Assembly (NCBI GenBank): GCA_018873245.2
Contig: JAEMBT020000008.1
Coordinates: 5,783,569-5,847,568 of the forward strand
Length of the DNA stretch: 64,000 bases
Direction: 5' to 3'
Origin: Archegozetes longisetosus
Lineage: Eukaryota > Arthropoda > Arachnida > Sarcoptiformes > Trhypochthoniidae
The notes below the pieces were generated by a model. That model was not told the DNA's origin and did no database searches. It saw only the letters and a list, made by a program, of their open reading frames with translations. Below, piece after piece: positions 38,788-49,100 of this stretch. Every line of letters starts with the position of its first letter. Within the stretch, counting starts at the first letter, position 1. Made by a program: the position numbers and the translations under genes.

Positions 38788-41265
38788 TTAACAATCGAAA
38801 ATTTTATTATTCAATTTGAATAAGTTTTTAAAATTTTTAAAAACATTTGCAAACTTTGAAGAGTTTTTGTAAAATCGAAGTTTTGCTTGAATGAAATGCA
38901 AGTGAAAGCTATCTTTAATGTAATGGAATTTCTTTTCTTCCATCAATTGACTCAAACTCAAAGCCCAACAATCTTTTACACTCAAAGTTTGTTCACAATT
39001 AGGACGTTTGTCTTTATCGTCGGAGATCATTTCGTTAGTCAAATCAAATAATTTCGAATATTTTCCCCTTAAAATAGAATCTTCTATAGGTCTGAAAAAT
39101 AATAGAAAATGAATAACAATCAGAATATAAACACATTGAAGTTAAGAAAAAATATTACAAATTGGTGTTAATATTGAATGGTGGTCGAGAGATTTTTCCT
39201 GAGTTACTGAAAATTAATTGAAAATTCATTATAATCAAAATATGAAAAGATATAATTGAAGTAAAATTACTCTTTGATGACAAAGTTGAAGAGATCAGAA
39301 ATAATTATTCCTAAGCTATAAATGTCTGCTTTAGCGTCATAGTTTCTCCCTGTTTTCACTTCTGGAGCCATATATTTATAAGTTCCCGATTCCTGAGTGT
39401 GTGATTGGTCTTCATGTTCGTGAAAAACAGCCAAGTCAAAATCGGCTAGCTTAATAAATCTACCATTCAATCCGTCTGATATCAGAGTATTCATTGGCTT
39501 TAGGTCTCTATGAATTATTGGAGCATCTTGTTTGTGTAGATAATTCACTGCTTCGAGTATTTCAGAGATTAATTCACTTGTAATGAAATAACCCTCGGGA
39601 GTCGATATTTCATTCGCTTTTTGATCCAACTCTTGATTCGGTTTCTTTATTGCATCCTTCAATGTAAACAAACACAATTCCATTGGAATGTGAATCGAAA
39701 ATTTGTTGTTTTGATCGAATACTTTATGAACTGAACTGATGTTTGTATCAATTCTATACCCTTCATATCCATTCGATTCATAATAGTTGTCTTCAATCCA
39801 GATCGATTCTATTTTCACGGCCAAGTCGCTTTTCAACTTTGTTAAAATGTCTATTTCTCTCTTCACAGATTTATCTGATTCAGAATTGATTGGAATTTTC
39901 TTAATGGCGTAAAATTTATTGTTTATCTTATTTCTTGCCTCGTTCACAATGCCAAAACCTCCAGAACCAATCACTTCGATTTCAAAGAATACTTGAGCAT
40001 AAAATCCGTTTCCGAATATTTTATTTACAACTACAGTTTTGTATGTGATTTGGAAATAATGAGCGAAAACCTCATCGAAACTCTTGAATTGCGTCTCGGT
40101 CGGAGTTTTTATCACTTCTTTTCCACATTGACCCCAAATGAAAACAATTCCTTCTTTTGATAAAGCCATTGAAATGTTGTAATCCCAATGTGACGCGATG
40201 TCGATGAATTTGTTTTCACTCTTCAATTTCAATGGAGTTTCACCTAGCTCTTTGATTGTTTCATCTCCGAGTTGTCCGTTTTCATTACTACCGAACACGT
40301 AAATATCGCCATCACGCGATAACAACAAACTGTGATTGTAACCACAATTTATTTTCTCAAAAACTTCATCAATTTCGATAAGTTTCGGTGCATTTCTTGA
40401 GTCATCTTTTTTCAACTTTCTGAAACCCAGTTGTCCATAACCGTTCGAACCCCAACTGAAAACATTTCCCTTCTTTGTTAAAGCCATTGAATGCCCCCAA
40501 CCACATGCAATCGCTTTGACTTTCTCTCCATTGAATTCATTCATATTATATAAAATCGACACAAACTCACGCCGTCCATCATTTCCATTCCCAACTGTCC
40601 ACAACCATTCCAACCCCACGCATAAACTTGACCGTCAATTGTTAAAACAAGTGAATGCCACAAACCACAACAAATATCGACAATATTTTTATCACTCAAA
40701 TATTGATTCAATTTTGGTTTATCTGTCTCGTGATCATTTCTTCCATTCTCTTCACTAGAATTCTCATCCCAACAATAAACTTTTCCGTCAATAGTGCGCG
40801 CAATTGCATGAAAATAACCATTCTTTAAATCAACGATTTGTTTGTTGCTCAAGTTTTCGTTTAGCGTCAAATTTTCTACTACATCATCATGACCAAAACC
40901 TAAAACTCCGTCATAATTACTACCAAAAACATAAGTGTCGTCGTCATTTGTGACTAGCGTTACCAAATCTCAAGGAATTGGCCTGTACAGTCAGTATAAA
41001 TTAACCTCTGAGTATTAGCAGAAAAAAGGGTCCAGTGAGTAACGTTGCCAAGTCTCAAGGGATAATCGGTACAGTAAGATAAATTAACCCCTGAATCCCA
41101 ACAATAGAAAAGGGTCCAAATGTCTAGTAATAGTTATATTACTCAATGGACCCTTTTTTCTGCCGAAACTCAGAGGTTTATTTATACTGACTGTATCGGT
41201 CAATTCTTTGAGATTTGGCAACGCTATTTGTGACAATGATTAAATTGATTTTATCCGACCAATCT
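38788..41265 (-). pseudogene. RCC1-kinase copy E, 5' truncated, MITE-interrupted, DFG to DFD
   Basis: Homology begins at about 41265 (WSDKINLIIV), so the first 30 or so residues are missing. A hAT-like MITE (40955-41226) then splits the first blade at VTNDD. Blades run to about 40590, where one missing base (QLG.. against QIGNGN in sisters) shifts the frame. A second part from about 40600 to 39271 gives the remaining blades and a kinase, and exon 38788-39091 the tail, using the family's phase-2 intron. Kinase motifs: GSGGFGIV, YAIKK and IIHRDLKPMN are kept, but the metal-binding DFG reads DFD (LADFDLAV). APEV is present. Lost start, transposon and altered DFG together suggest a decaying copy; transcription from a downstream ATG cannot be excluded. 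Confidence 0.8.
40955..41226. mobile_element. hAT-like MITE inside RCC1-kinase copy E
   Basis: Starts TAGCGTTACCAAATCTCAA and ends with the near-perfect complement, inverted arms about 80 bp each, ending in AAAAAGGGTCCA. It is flanked by the direct 8-bp duplication TTTGTGAC (40947-40954 and 41227-41234), which comes from the gene itself. A second, direct copy of the arm lies inside (about 41038-41120). The 8-bp duplication and TAGNG-type terminus point to hAT. No coding sequence. Confidence 0.85.
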
Positions 41266-41560
41266 TGCTGGCTGTGTTTATTTTGAAAGATCTCCATTGA
41301 ACCAACCTTTCATCCGACCTCCCACACTGACCTTCTCAGCTTTTGCACTTGTCCTCTAGTTCTAAAATTAACCCTTCGAAATTTTGGGAATCTACTCCCA
41401 CTCTCCAGTCCGCACTTTAACTCTCTCCAACTTTTCATGTTCAAGTTACAAAAGTTGAGAAAGCCAACTTTGCTCTCCCGATTGAACCAGTTCTGATGAT
41501 TCTCCCAACAGTCATCTCAATCTGTTGACTTCTGCTTACCTGAGGCCTCAGGCCTCTACT
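41266..41560. repeat. duplicated 5' flank of copy E
   Basis: Counterpart of 34376-34690 upstream of copy D, diverged by substitutions and small gaps. It marks the upstream boundary of the duplicated unit. Confidence 0.8.
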
Positions 41561-42584
41561 CCGACTTTCGCCAATATCGAGGGAACGGATCGAAACTCAT
41601 TTGCAACTTGCAAGTACTGATGAAACAGGCCGCAAATCAGTTTCGACACTCGGTACCTTCAGTGCTTCAACTGGTATACTTTCTACTCCATCAGACTGCA
41701 ACGTTGTTACTAACTTGTTTAGTTGAAGTACATCAGAACACGCAAAAACACGCGACACTTACGTATACTACCAAAAATTCTAACCACCGCTTCCACCGTC
41801 TTTCTTTAGTTACAGACTTCTATTTCACTCATATGCTATTCCTTCACTTTAAATTTGTAAACACTGAACAAACGAAGCGCTCATCAGATTCAACACGCGG
41901 CACGGACGCGTTCAACCTGAAAGCTTTCCACTTGAGCAGCGTTTTTAATCCTAGACTTTCCACACACCCTCTTAGGCTTTTCGCTAGTACTATAGTGTTC
42001 TGGTACAGCTCTTTGTTTTTCTCACTTTTATTATTTTACATCTTGAATCTAGGAGCACCGAATTTCATCTCATGTCATTCTCTATGCGTAAATAAGTCAG
42101 CCCAACATTAGTTTTAGTCGCAATGGCAAGTTCAATAGAACTTACTTTGGAGTCTGCACAATGTGTGTGCGTGGCCTACGCTTACACTACCGCCGTAGAA
42201 CAGTTTTCCTTGACCTGCACTTAGATGCATGGCCACACTCTAACTGTAGACGGAGTGCTTCCCATGTAGGAATGCGTTTGCTGTCACTCATCTATCACTC
42301 GTTTTAGTAATAGTAGAAAATAGTTTCAATATAGTATTAACACAGCTTTACTGTAACATTTCTATGGCATTTCGGTAGATGGTGCCATTTCCGGGCACAC
42401 CCTTTTGGTGATTGATTCTAATAGTACTCGGTGTGTGGAGTCTAACGATATAGCACATGCCATGTTTTATCCACAAATTACGTGAAAATTTTGATCTTTT
42501 ATTAATCATTATATACCCTAGGCACCCACTTTTGATGATCGATCCTAATAATACTCGATGTAGTGAGTCGAATGATATAAGGTA

Positions 42585-43438
42585 GTGGACAAAAGTCTTT
42601 TGACAAATTAATTTCATTAGTTTGATAACAATTTTTCCTCAAACTAAACATTAAAATGAAATTATTTAAACTGAGTTTAGCCAAAAATTTCTTATCTTTA
42701 AAATTTTATCAATCAATTAAATTAACATTAGTTTGAATGAGAAATTTAAAAATTGCACACAGTTAAGGGCTAATTGTAATTAATTTTGATTCTTGTTACG
42801 AAGTATTGAAGTACTCACCAATTAGTTTAATCAACATAAAAATCGCACAAATCGGACTACTTTTAGTTGTAGCTTAGATCATTATTAAAACCGCGTCTCA
42901 GAAAACTAATAGAATTCAATGGTAAAAAAAGTGCCAAAAAATACTCATGATCTAAGCTACAACTAAAAGTAGTCCGATTTGTGCGATTTTTATGTTGATT
43001 AAACTAATTGGTGAGTACTTCAATACTTCGTAACAAGAATCAAAATTAATTACAATTAGCCCTTAACTGTGTGCAATTTTTAAATTTCTCATTCAAACTA
43101 ATGTTAATTTAATTGATTGAATTAACTCAGTTTAAATAATTTCATTTTAATGTTTAGTTTGAGGAAAAATTGTTATCAAGTTTTTAAGTTAACATTCTGG
43201 ATTGTAATTGTAAGAAATTAATTAATTGACAAACAGTCAAAAGACTTTTGTCCGATATATGTCTTGCTTAATTGCACATAAAAATTAAACCATAGTTATT
43301 TTTTGCATAAAACTTTGTCAAATGCTTTATAGAACTGAAGACAATAATTCAAATCAATTTCATCGCATCTGATGTAATAACGATAAAGTTATTTAAGATG
43401 ATCTAATGAAATTACTTTGTCAAAAGACTTTTGTCCAC
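42585..43438. mobile_element. Tc1/mariner-like palindromic MITE nested in the composite element
   Basis: Ends GTGGACAAAAGTCTTTTGAC and its complement, flanked by TA on each side (42583-42584, 43439-43440), the Tc1/mariner target. Arms of about 290 bp fold around a centre near 42917. A second inner terminus (TCAAAAGACTTTTGTCC at about 43236-43252) shows that the right side carries extra sequence, as if two related elements were joined. The host element's sequence resumes on the far side (TTACGTGCCCATATTCTATA). Confidence 0.75.
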
Positions 43439-43585
43439 TACTTTATTACGTGCCCATATTCTATACATAAATGACGTAAAAATGAAATATTTTAAAAACT
43501 CAAAAATAGTTCTATCGCTAGGTATCCCCTCCGAAATGCGATATAAGATAATTCTCTATAAAATAATTAAGTATCCACGTGCGTT

Positions 43586-43667
43586 ATTTAACCTAAGTGA
43601 AAACTGCGTCAGATCGTGAAGCGAGGAACGCGAAGCAATCTGACGCTTTCTTCAGCTTAGGTTAAAT
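43586..43667. repeat. two-step hairpin
   Basis: Outer stem ATTTAACCTAAG/CTTAGGTTAAAT and inner stem GCGTCAGAT/ATCTGACGC, both perfect, around a loop with GAAGCGAGGAACGCGAAGC. It lies in the middle of the composite element and may be part of it or a separate small foldback insertion. Confidence 0.75.
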
Positions 43668-44099
43668 TGGGTTCGTGGTGGTTAGGTTAAACGAGTCGCC
43701 AATAGGTACTTTGAGAAAAGGATGAATGGAGAGGGGGTGTCTGGGGTGGTCAGGTGGGTGCCTGAGGTGGTTGGGTGGGTGCCTGGATATATAAAAAATC
43801 AAAATTCTCACCTAATTTATGGATAAAACATGGCATGTGATATATCGTTAGACTCCTCACATCGAGTACTACTAGGATCTATCATCAAAAGTAGATGTCC
43901 ACAAAGGGTACCCATTACCAAACTATTTCTTGAATTTTTAAAAAATTAATTTTTTACGTAATTTATGGACAGAATATAGGCATGTAATATATCATTTGAC
44001 TCCTCACATCGAGTACTATTAGGATCGATCATCAAAAGTATGTGCCCGGAAAAGGCACCCATTATCGTCATTTCTATCACATACTGTTTATGCACTGTA

Positions 44100-44342
44100 T
44101 TTATATCCCGCTGCCAACATCTCTGTCTATCTGTTTCTCGCCCTGTTTCTCTCGCTCGTTTTCTGTTCTGCAGCGGCACGAACCCGTACAGAGCCAGCAG
44201 CTCAATTGCTACAGGGGATGGTCGCCAACACAACCAATCCAGTCAAAGAAAGTGCAGTGGCGACAGCGAGACTCGAACCTGGGACCTTCGCCCCCCAAAC
44301 TCGACTCGCATACCACTACAATACCACTATACCCCAGTGACT
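44100..44342 (-). mobile_element. tRNA-derived SINE-like sequence
   Basis: Read on the minus strand, 44342-44255 resembles a degraded tRNA: a TAGTGGTATG A-box-like word, an anticodon-loop-like TTTGGGG (as in tRNA-Pro with anticodon TGG), AGGTCCCAGGTTCGAGTCTCG with a good B box, and a 3' CCA. A tRNA-unrelated body continues to about 44100. It does not fold into a proper cloverleaf, so a working tRNA is unlikely. Only one copy is seen in the window, so SINE status is inferred. Confidence 0.5.
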
Positions 44343-46105
44343 TTCTATTGTACACTGTTTTTGTAGTACTACTATTGTGCTTTTGTACTACTCACATACT
44401 GCTACACATATATATATACTTTTTTGTCAATTCCGAGCAAACTTTTTGCGTACTTTATAAAATGATATAATTAGGACAGTGACAGGTCAAAAGGGAGTGA
44501 TTAAGTGGTCTAAACTATTTGAAAAATGAAAAAACTTCAGATCTCTGTAACCATTGACCACTAATTTAAAAATCAGAAACTTTAGTCGAATGAGTTTCAA
44601 TAATTGAATGCCTATTGATAAAACTTCGAGACCATATCTTCTAAATAAAAGGTGTGTATACAGATACCATCAGGCTAAGCGAAAATACATCGATAGCTCT
44701 ACAATCAGTTAACAGTTCAGTCACACTGCTGCTTCCTGAGCCGGCAACAGATTACGCATTTTTCAACATCCTAAGCTGCCCATAATCTTGAAATATCAGT
44801 CGCAAAAGTTGTCATTGGGTTTGCAAAAGCATTTGTTGGGTTTTGGTTACCTAAGGCTTAGCCGTACACGTCGTTAAAAGTGCACTACAGATGCCCAACA
44901 ATTTTTGACGAAGAGGCTTTCAATAATCAATATCCGGTCGAATAACAAGTGGGAGACACGATGTCATTGCACATATATAAGTGAACCGCTCACATTCATC
45001 TGCTTATTGTTATAAACAACATTTCATTAGAGCTAAACTAAATATAAGAAACTTTCGATTTTTAAGTAAACGGTACTAAAAGTTGCTTCTCTTAAAACTT
45101 CTCAAATTGATTTTGAAGAATTTTTGAAATTTTATTCTAATTGACTTAAAGTCGACAAAATGTTTAAACACTTATATTATTGATTGAATTAACTAAAATG
45201 GTCTCAATTATGGTCTAAATTATGACTCAATGGTCTATACAATGACAATAAACTATTGAATAACAACAATCAATCATTAAGTAGCATACAATAGAGCTGA
45301 ACATTCAATCATTTTTACAATAAAGTCATTCGTTTTATTCATTTCAAGTGATTGAAGTCAATTGATTCCAATTTTTGTTGATTTAATGTTAACTTATTTG
45401 GAAGACTCAGTCGATTATAATTCAAATTTCAAATTATTGGCTCTTCTAATCGTTAAATGCATTAAAACAGCAATAAAATCGACATAATTATGATGTAGTT
45501 ATAAAAAAAATTACAGTTAAACCGGTCTTAGCTCAAACACACAGTTATATGCTTTTAAAAGAGAATAAAATAAGCCCTGATTTGCTTGCATACATTTATT
45601 CTCTGCTGAGAAAACATTTAACTGGATGTGAAAGTTAAAGGTTTTACCGTGTATACAATTAAATTGAAACGATTGAGTTAATTAAAAATACTATATAAGA
45701 ATCTATAATCAACTTTTAATATAGATCTATATATAGAAGCCTTAAATTAATAGACCTTAAAGTTATTTAATTAATCGTAAATACGACCCAATAATCAGTA
45801 TAATAGCAGTTATCCAATCATTTTTCGTATAATTTAACTAAAAGTAGATTTATTTGGCCATAAAAGCACTTATGATTATTAGAGTTAATTCATTTTTGAT
45901 AGTCTCTAATCGATAACAGCAACAAATAAAGGCTAAGAGTTTCAATAAATTCAACTCAATTTTTCGACCAGATTTACGATACATTTACAAATTGTATTTC
46001 AAATTCAATTTAACATCGAATGAGTGAATATTTCAATTTTGACATCACACAAGTCTATGGATATAAGTGAAGGAATGATTACCGATCAATCACTTGTAGG
46101 TACGG
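44343..46105. other. intergenic, AT-rich, no gene recognised
   Basis: Downstream of the glutamate synthase stop. It probably includes that gene's 3' untranslated region next to 46105. No repeats or convincing open frames were seen. Confidence 0.5.
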
Positions 46106-49100
46106 CTAACCAGCAGCTGTTTTAGCGCTGGGGGGCGGGTATGGGATCACTCCACCTGGACCTGGAAGAGCTGATAAGCCGCCGTTCAGGTCAATATCAA
46201 TTTCACGGGCTGCTTGTCTGCCTTCGTTGATAGCGTGCACTACTAGAGATTGTCCGCGACGACAGTCACCCGCCGAATATATGCGATCGATTGGAGTTCG
46301 ATAAGTACCAGCTTTTGTGAGAATATTCGACCGCTGATCTTTAGTCAGATTTAGCTGTTCGATTAGATAACTCTCTGGTCCCAAAAATCCCATCGCGAGC
46401 AGCACCAAATCAGCCTTAAAGTCAATTCAAAACTTATATCTCATTCCATTTTCAATTTGAGTACTTTTTTGAAAATACCTCAAAAATGTTCTCTGAATAG
46501 GGCACTTCACTCATATTCCATCGGCCACTTTGGTCTTGTTTCCACTCGACTTTAACCGAACGAATTCCTCTAACATTTCCATTTCCGTCGTCGAGAAATT
46601 CTTTGCTCGATATAGAGAAAAGTCTTGGATCTTCACCCCATTTAAGCTTCACTTCTTCGTGCCCGTAATCGACTCGCAAAATTCTGGGCCATTGAGGCCA
46701 AGGATTAGTCTGGTCTCGACCCGGAGGAGGTTGAGGTAAAATTTCAAAAGAAACAATACTTTTGGCGCCCTAAATATCAGTTTGAATAAAGTTTAATAAA
46801 ACTAAATTAAGTCAACAATTAATTGAATTACTTGTCTCAAAGAAGTTGCGATGCAATCACATCCCGTATCACCGCCTCCAATAACAACAACACGTTTATC
46901 TTTAGCACTAATATCTGGCATCACATCATTGGTTGTTTTCCACAAATGTTTTTGTGAACACTCGAGAAAAGTCATCGCAAAATAGATGCCATTCAATTGT
47001 CTGCCAGGAATAGGCAAATCTCTCGGCCACGTGGCGCCTGTTGCCAAACATACCGCATCAAAGTTTCGTAGTAGTTCTTCACCCGATATATCTTTGCCAA
47101 CATTGTAATTTGTTTTGAAAACAATTCCTTCGGCACTCATTAAATCGATTCTTCGCTGAACCACTTGTTTCGATAACTTCATTGTTGGAATACCGTATTG
47201 AAGAAGTCCACCGATTCGATCGTTCCTTTCAAAAACAGTGACTAAATGGCCGGCTTTGTTGAGTTGGTCAGCACACGCCAGTCCTGCCGGTCCTGAACCA
47301 ATAATAGCTACACGCTTATCAGTTCTTCGGGCAGGTGGCGATGCCTTAATCCAACCCTTTTCAAAGGCAGTTTCAATAATAGACACTTCGACTGTTTTGA
47401 TAGCAACTGGTGGCTCATTAATACCGAGTACACACGCGCCCTCACATGGTGCCGGACACACACGACCCGTGAAATCGGGAAAATTATTTGTTTGCAGAAG
47501 TTGTTTAATGGCTTCGTACCAGTCGTCTTGATATACGAGATCATTCCATCGCGGAATTATGTTACCCAATGGACAGCCGTGTGACGACTGACAGAACGGA
47601 ACTCCACATTCCATACATCTGTTAATTCATTTCTAGATTTAGTTATTATCTCAAATTTTGATTTGCATCTATACCTTGAGGCCTGTACTCGGACATTGTT
47701 TCTGATGAACTGGTGGTCGAAAATTTCGTTCCAATCTTTAAGTCTCTTCGCAACGTCTCTATAATAACCTTTAATGCGCTTGTATTTCATGAATCCTTTA
47801 GTTTTGTCTAACTTAGTTTGATCTGGAATCGAGTCTTCGATGTCTTTAACCTTATTATCAGTTTGAGTCTGAGGTACTTCTATTGGGTTCTGTTTGGCGT
47901 TTGCTTTTTGTTTGATTTGTTTCAAAACGCGCTCATATTCTTTGGGAAACACTTTAATGAACTTTAATTTATGCTCAGAGAAATTTGATAAGATTTGTGC
48001 TGCAACTTCTGAACCGGTTTTCGTATGGAATTCATTTAACAGTTGTTTAACTAAATCTATGTCTTCGTTCTCTTCTAATGGAAACAAATCAATCATTCCG
48101 TGATTGCATTTCGATGAAAATCTTCCGTCACTACCAAAATATATTAATCAAACATTTTTAGGACTAAAGTTTCGATCAGTTTTTCAGTATTATAGTTAAA
48201 AAGACTTTAATATTGAATTCTTACAAATGACGCTCACATTCAAATTAGTCGTTTTTGAAATTAGTTCTACTATATATTAAATAATATAAAGTTTAACTGA
48301 GTTCAAGTAATATTAGTGAGCGAGATCTGCAACAATTGCAGTCAGTATAAAAGTTGTATTGCAACAAAATAATATTTGTATGTCTTACACATCGTAAACA
48401 TAAGCGATTCCACCGGACATTCCCGCAGCAAAATTCCTTCCAGTAGTACCCAAAATGACTACAACTCCACCGGTCATGTATTCACATCCATGATCGCCAA
48501 CACCTTCGATAACAGCCGTCGCACCAGAATTTCTCACACAAAATCTTTCGGCAGCGATTCCACGAATAAACGCTTTACCGGAAGTGGCGCCATATAAACA
48601 AACGTTGCCAACTATTATATTCTCTTCAGATTTGAAATTTTTAGGACAGTCTTTTGGTGGATAAACAATCACTTCTCCACCAGAAAGTCCTTTACCGACG
48701 TAATCGTTAGAATCGCCTTCAAGTTCAACGACAACTCCTTTGGCTAAAAACAAACAAAACGATTGACCGGCAGAACCATGAAATTTGATTTTAATTAAAT
48801 CGTCTGGCAGTCCATTTTCACCATAATTGATAGCAATGTGATAGCTTAAGGTAGCGCCAAAAGCTCGGTCTTGGTTTCTAATCGGTAGCTCTATTTGGAT
48901 CGGTTTGTTTAAAGTACCATCAAGAATGTGCTTTGCGGCCGATATTATTTGGTTATCGAGCCTGGTATCGAGTTGAAAGTCTTGTGGAAGAGATCCACCA
49001 ACTATATTAGTTGCTGGTCTTAGGGATAGGGCGTTGCACAGAATCATTGTATAGTCAAGAAGATTAGCCTTTGGATTTTGGGGATCGGGTTTGAACCGAA

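Larger units (their letters stand above)
42368..44063. mobile_element. composite inverted repeat element of about 170-bp units
   Basis: Left half (42368-42583 plus 43441 to about 43510) and right half (about 43790-44063) are inverted copies. Each half holds two tandem units sharing the words GATCGATCCTAATA.TACTCGATG, GAGTC.AA.GATATA and CATAAATTACGT on one strand. The outer ends share GGGTGCC..TTCCGGGCACA in inverted orientation. The middle contains the hairpin at 43586-43667 and a G-rich stretch. A mariner-like MITE interrupts the left half. No coding sequence found; exact termini and superfamily are uncertain. Confidence 0.65.

Noticed and set aside
41608-42111. 167-codon open frame upstream of copy E
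   Set aside because: It overlaps repeated flank sequence shared with the copy D region, where no corresponding frame is open. Composition is unlike a protein.
44255-44342. Functional tRNA gene on the minus strand
   Set aside because: B box and CCA are present, but the acceptor, D and anticodon stems do not pair properly. Called SINE-like instead.
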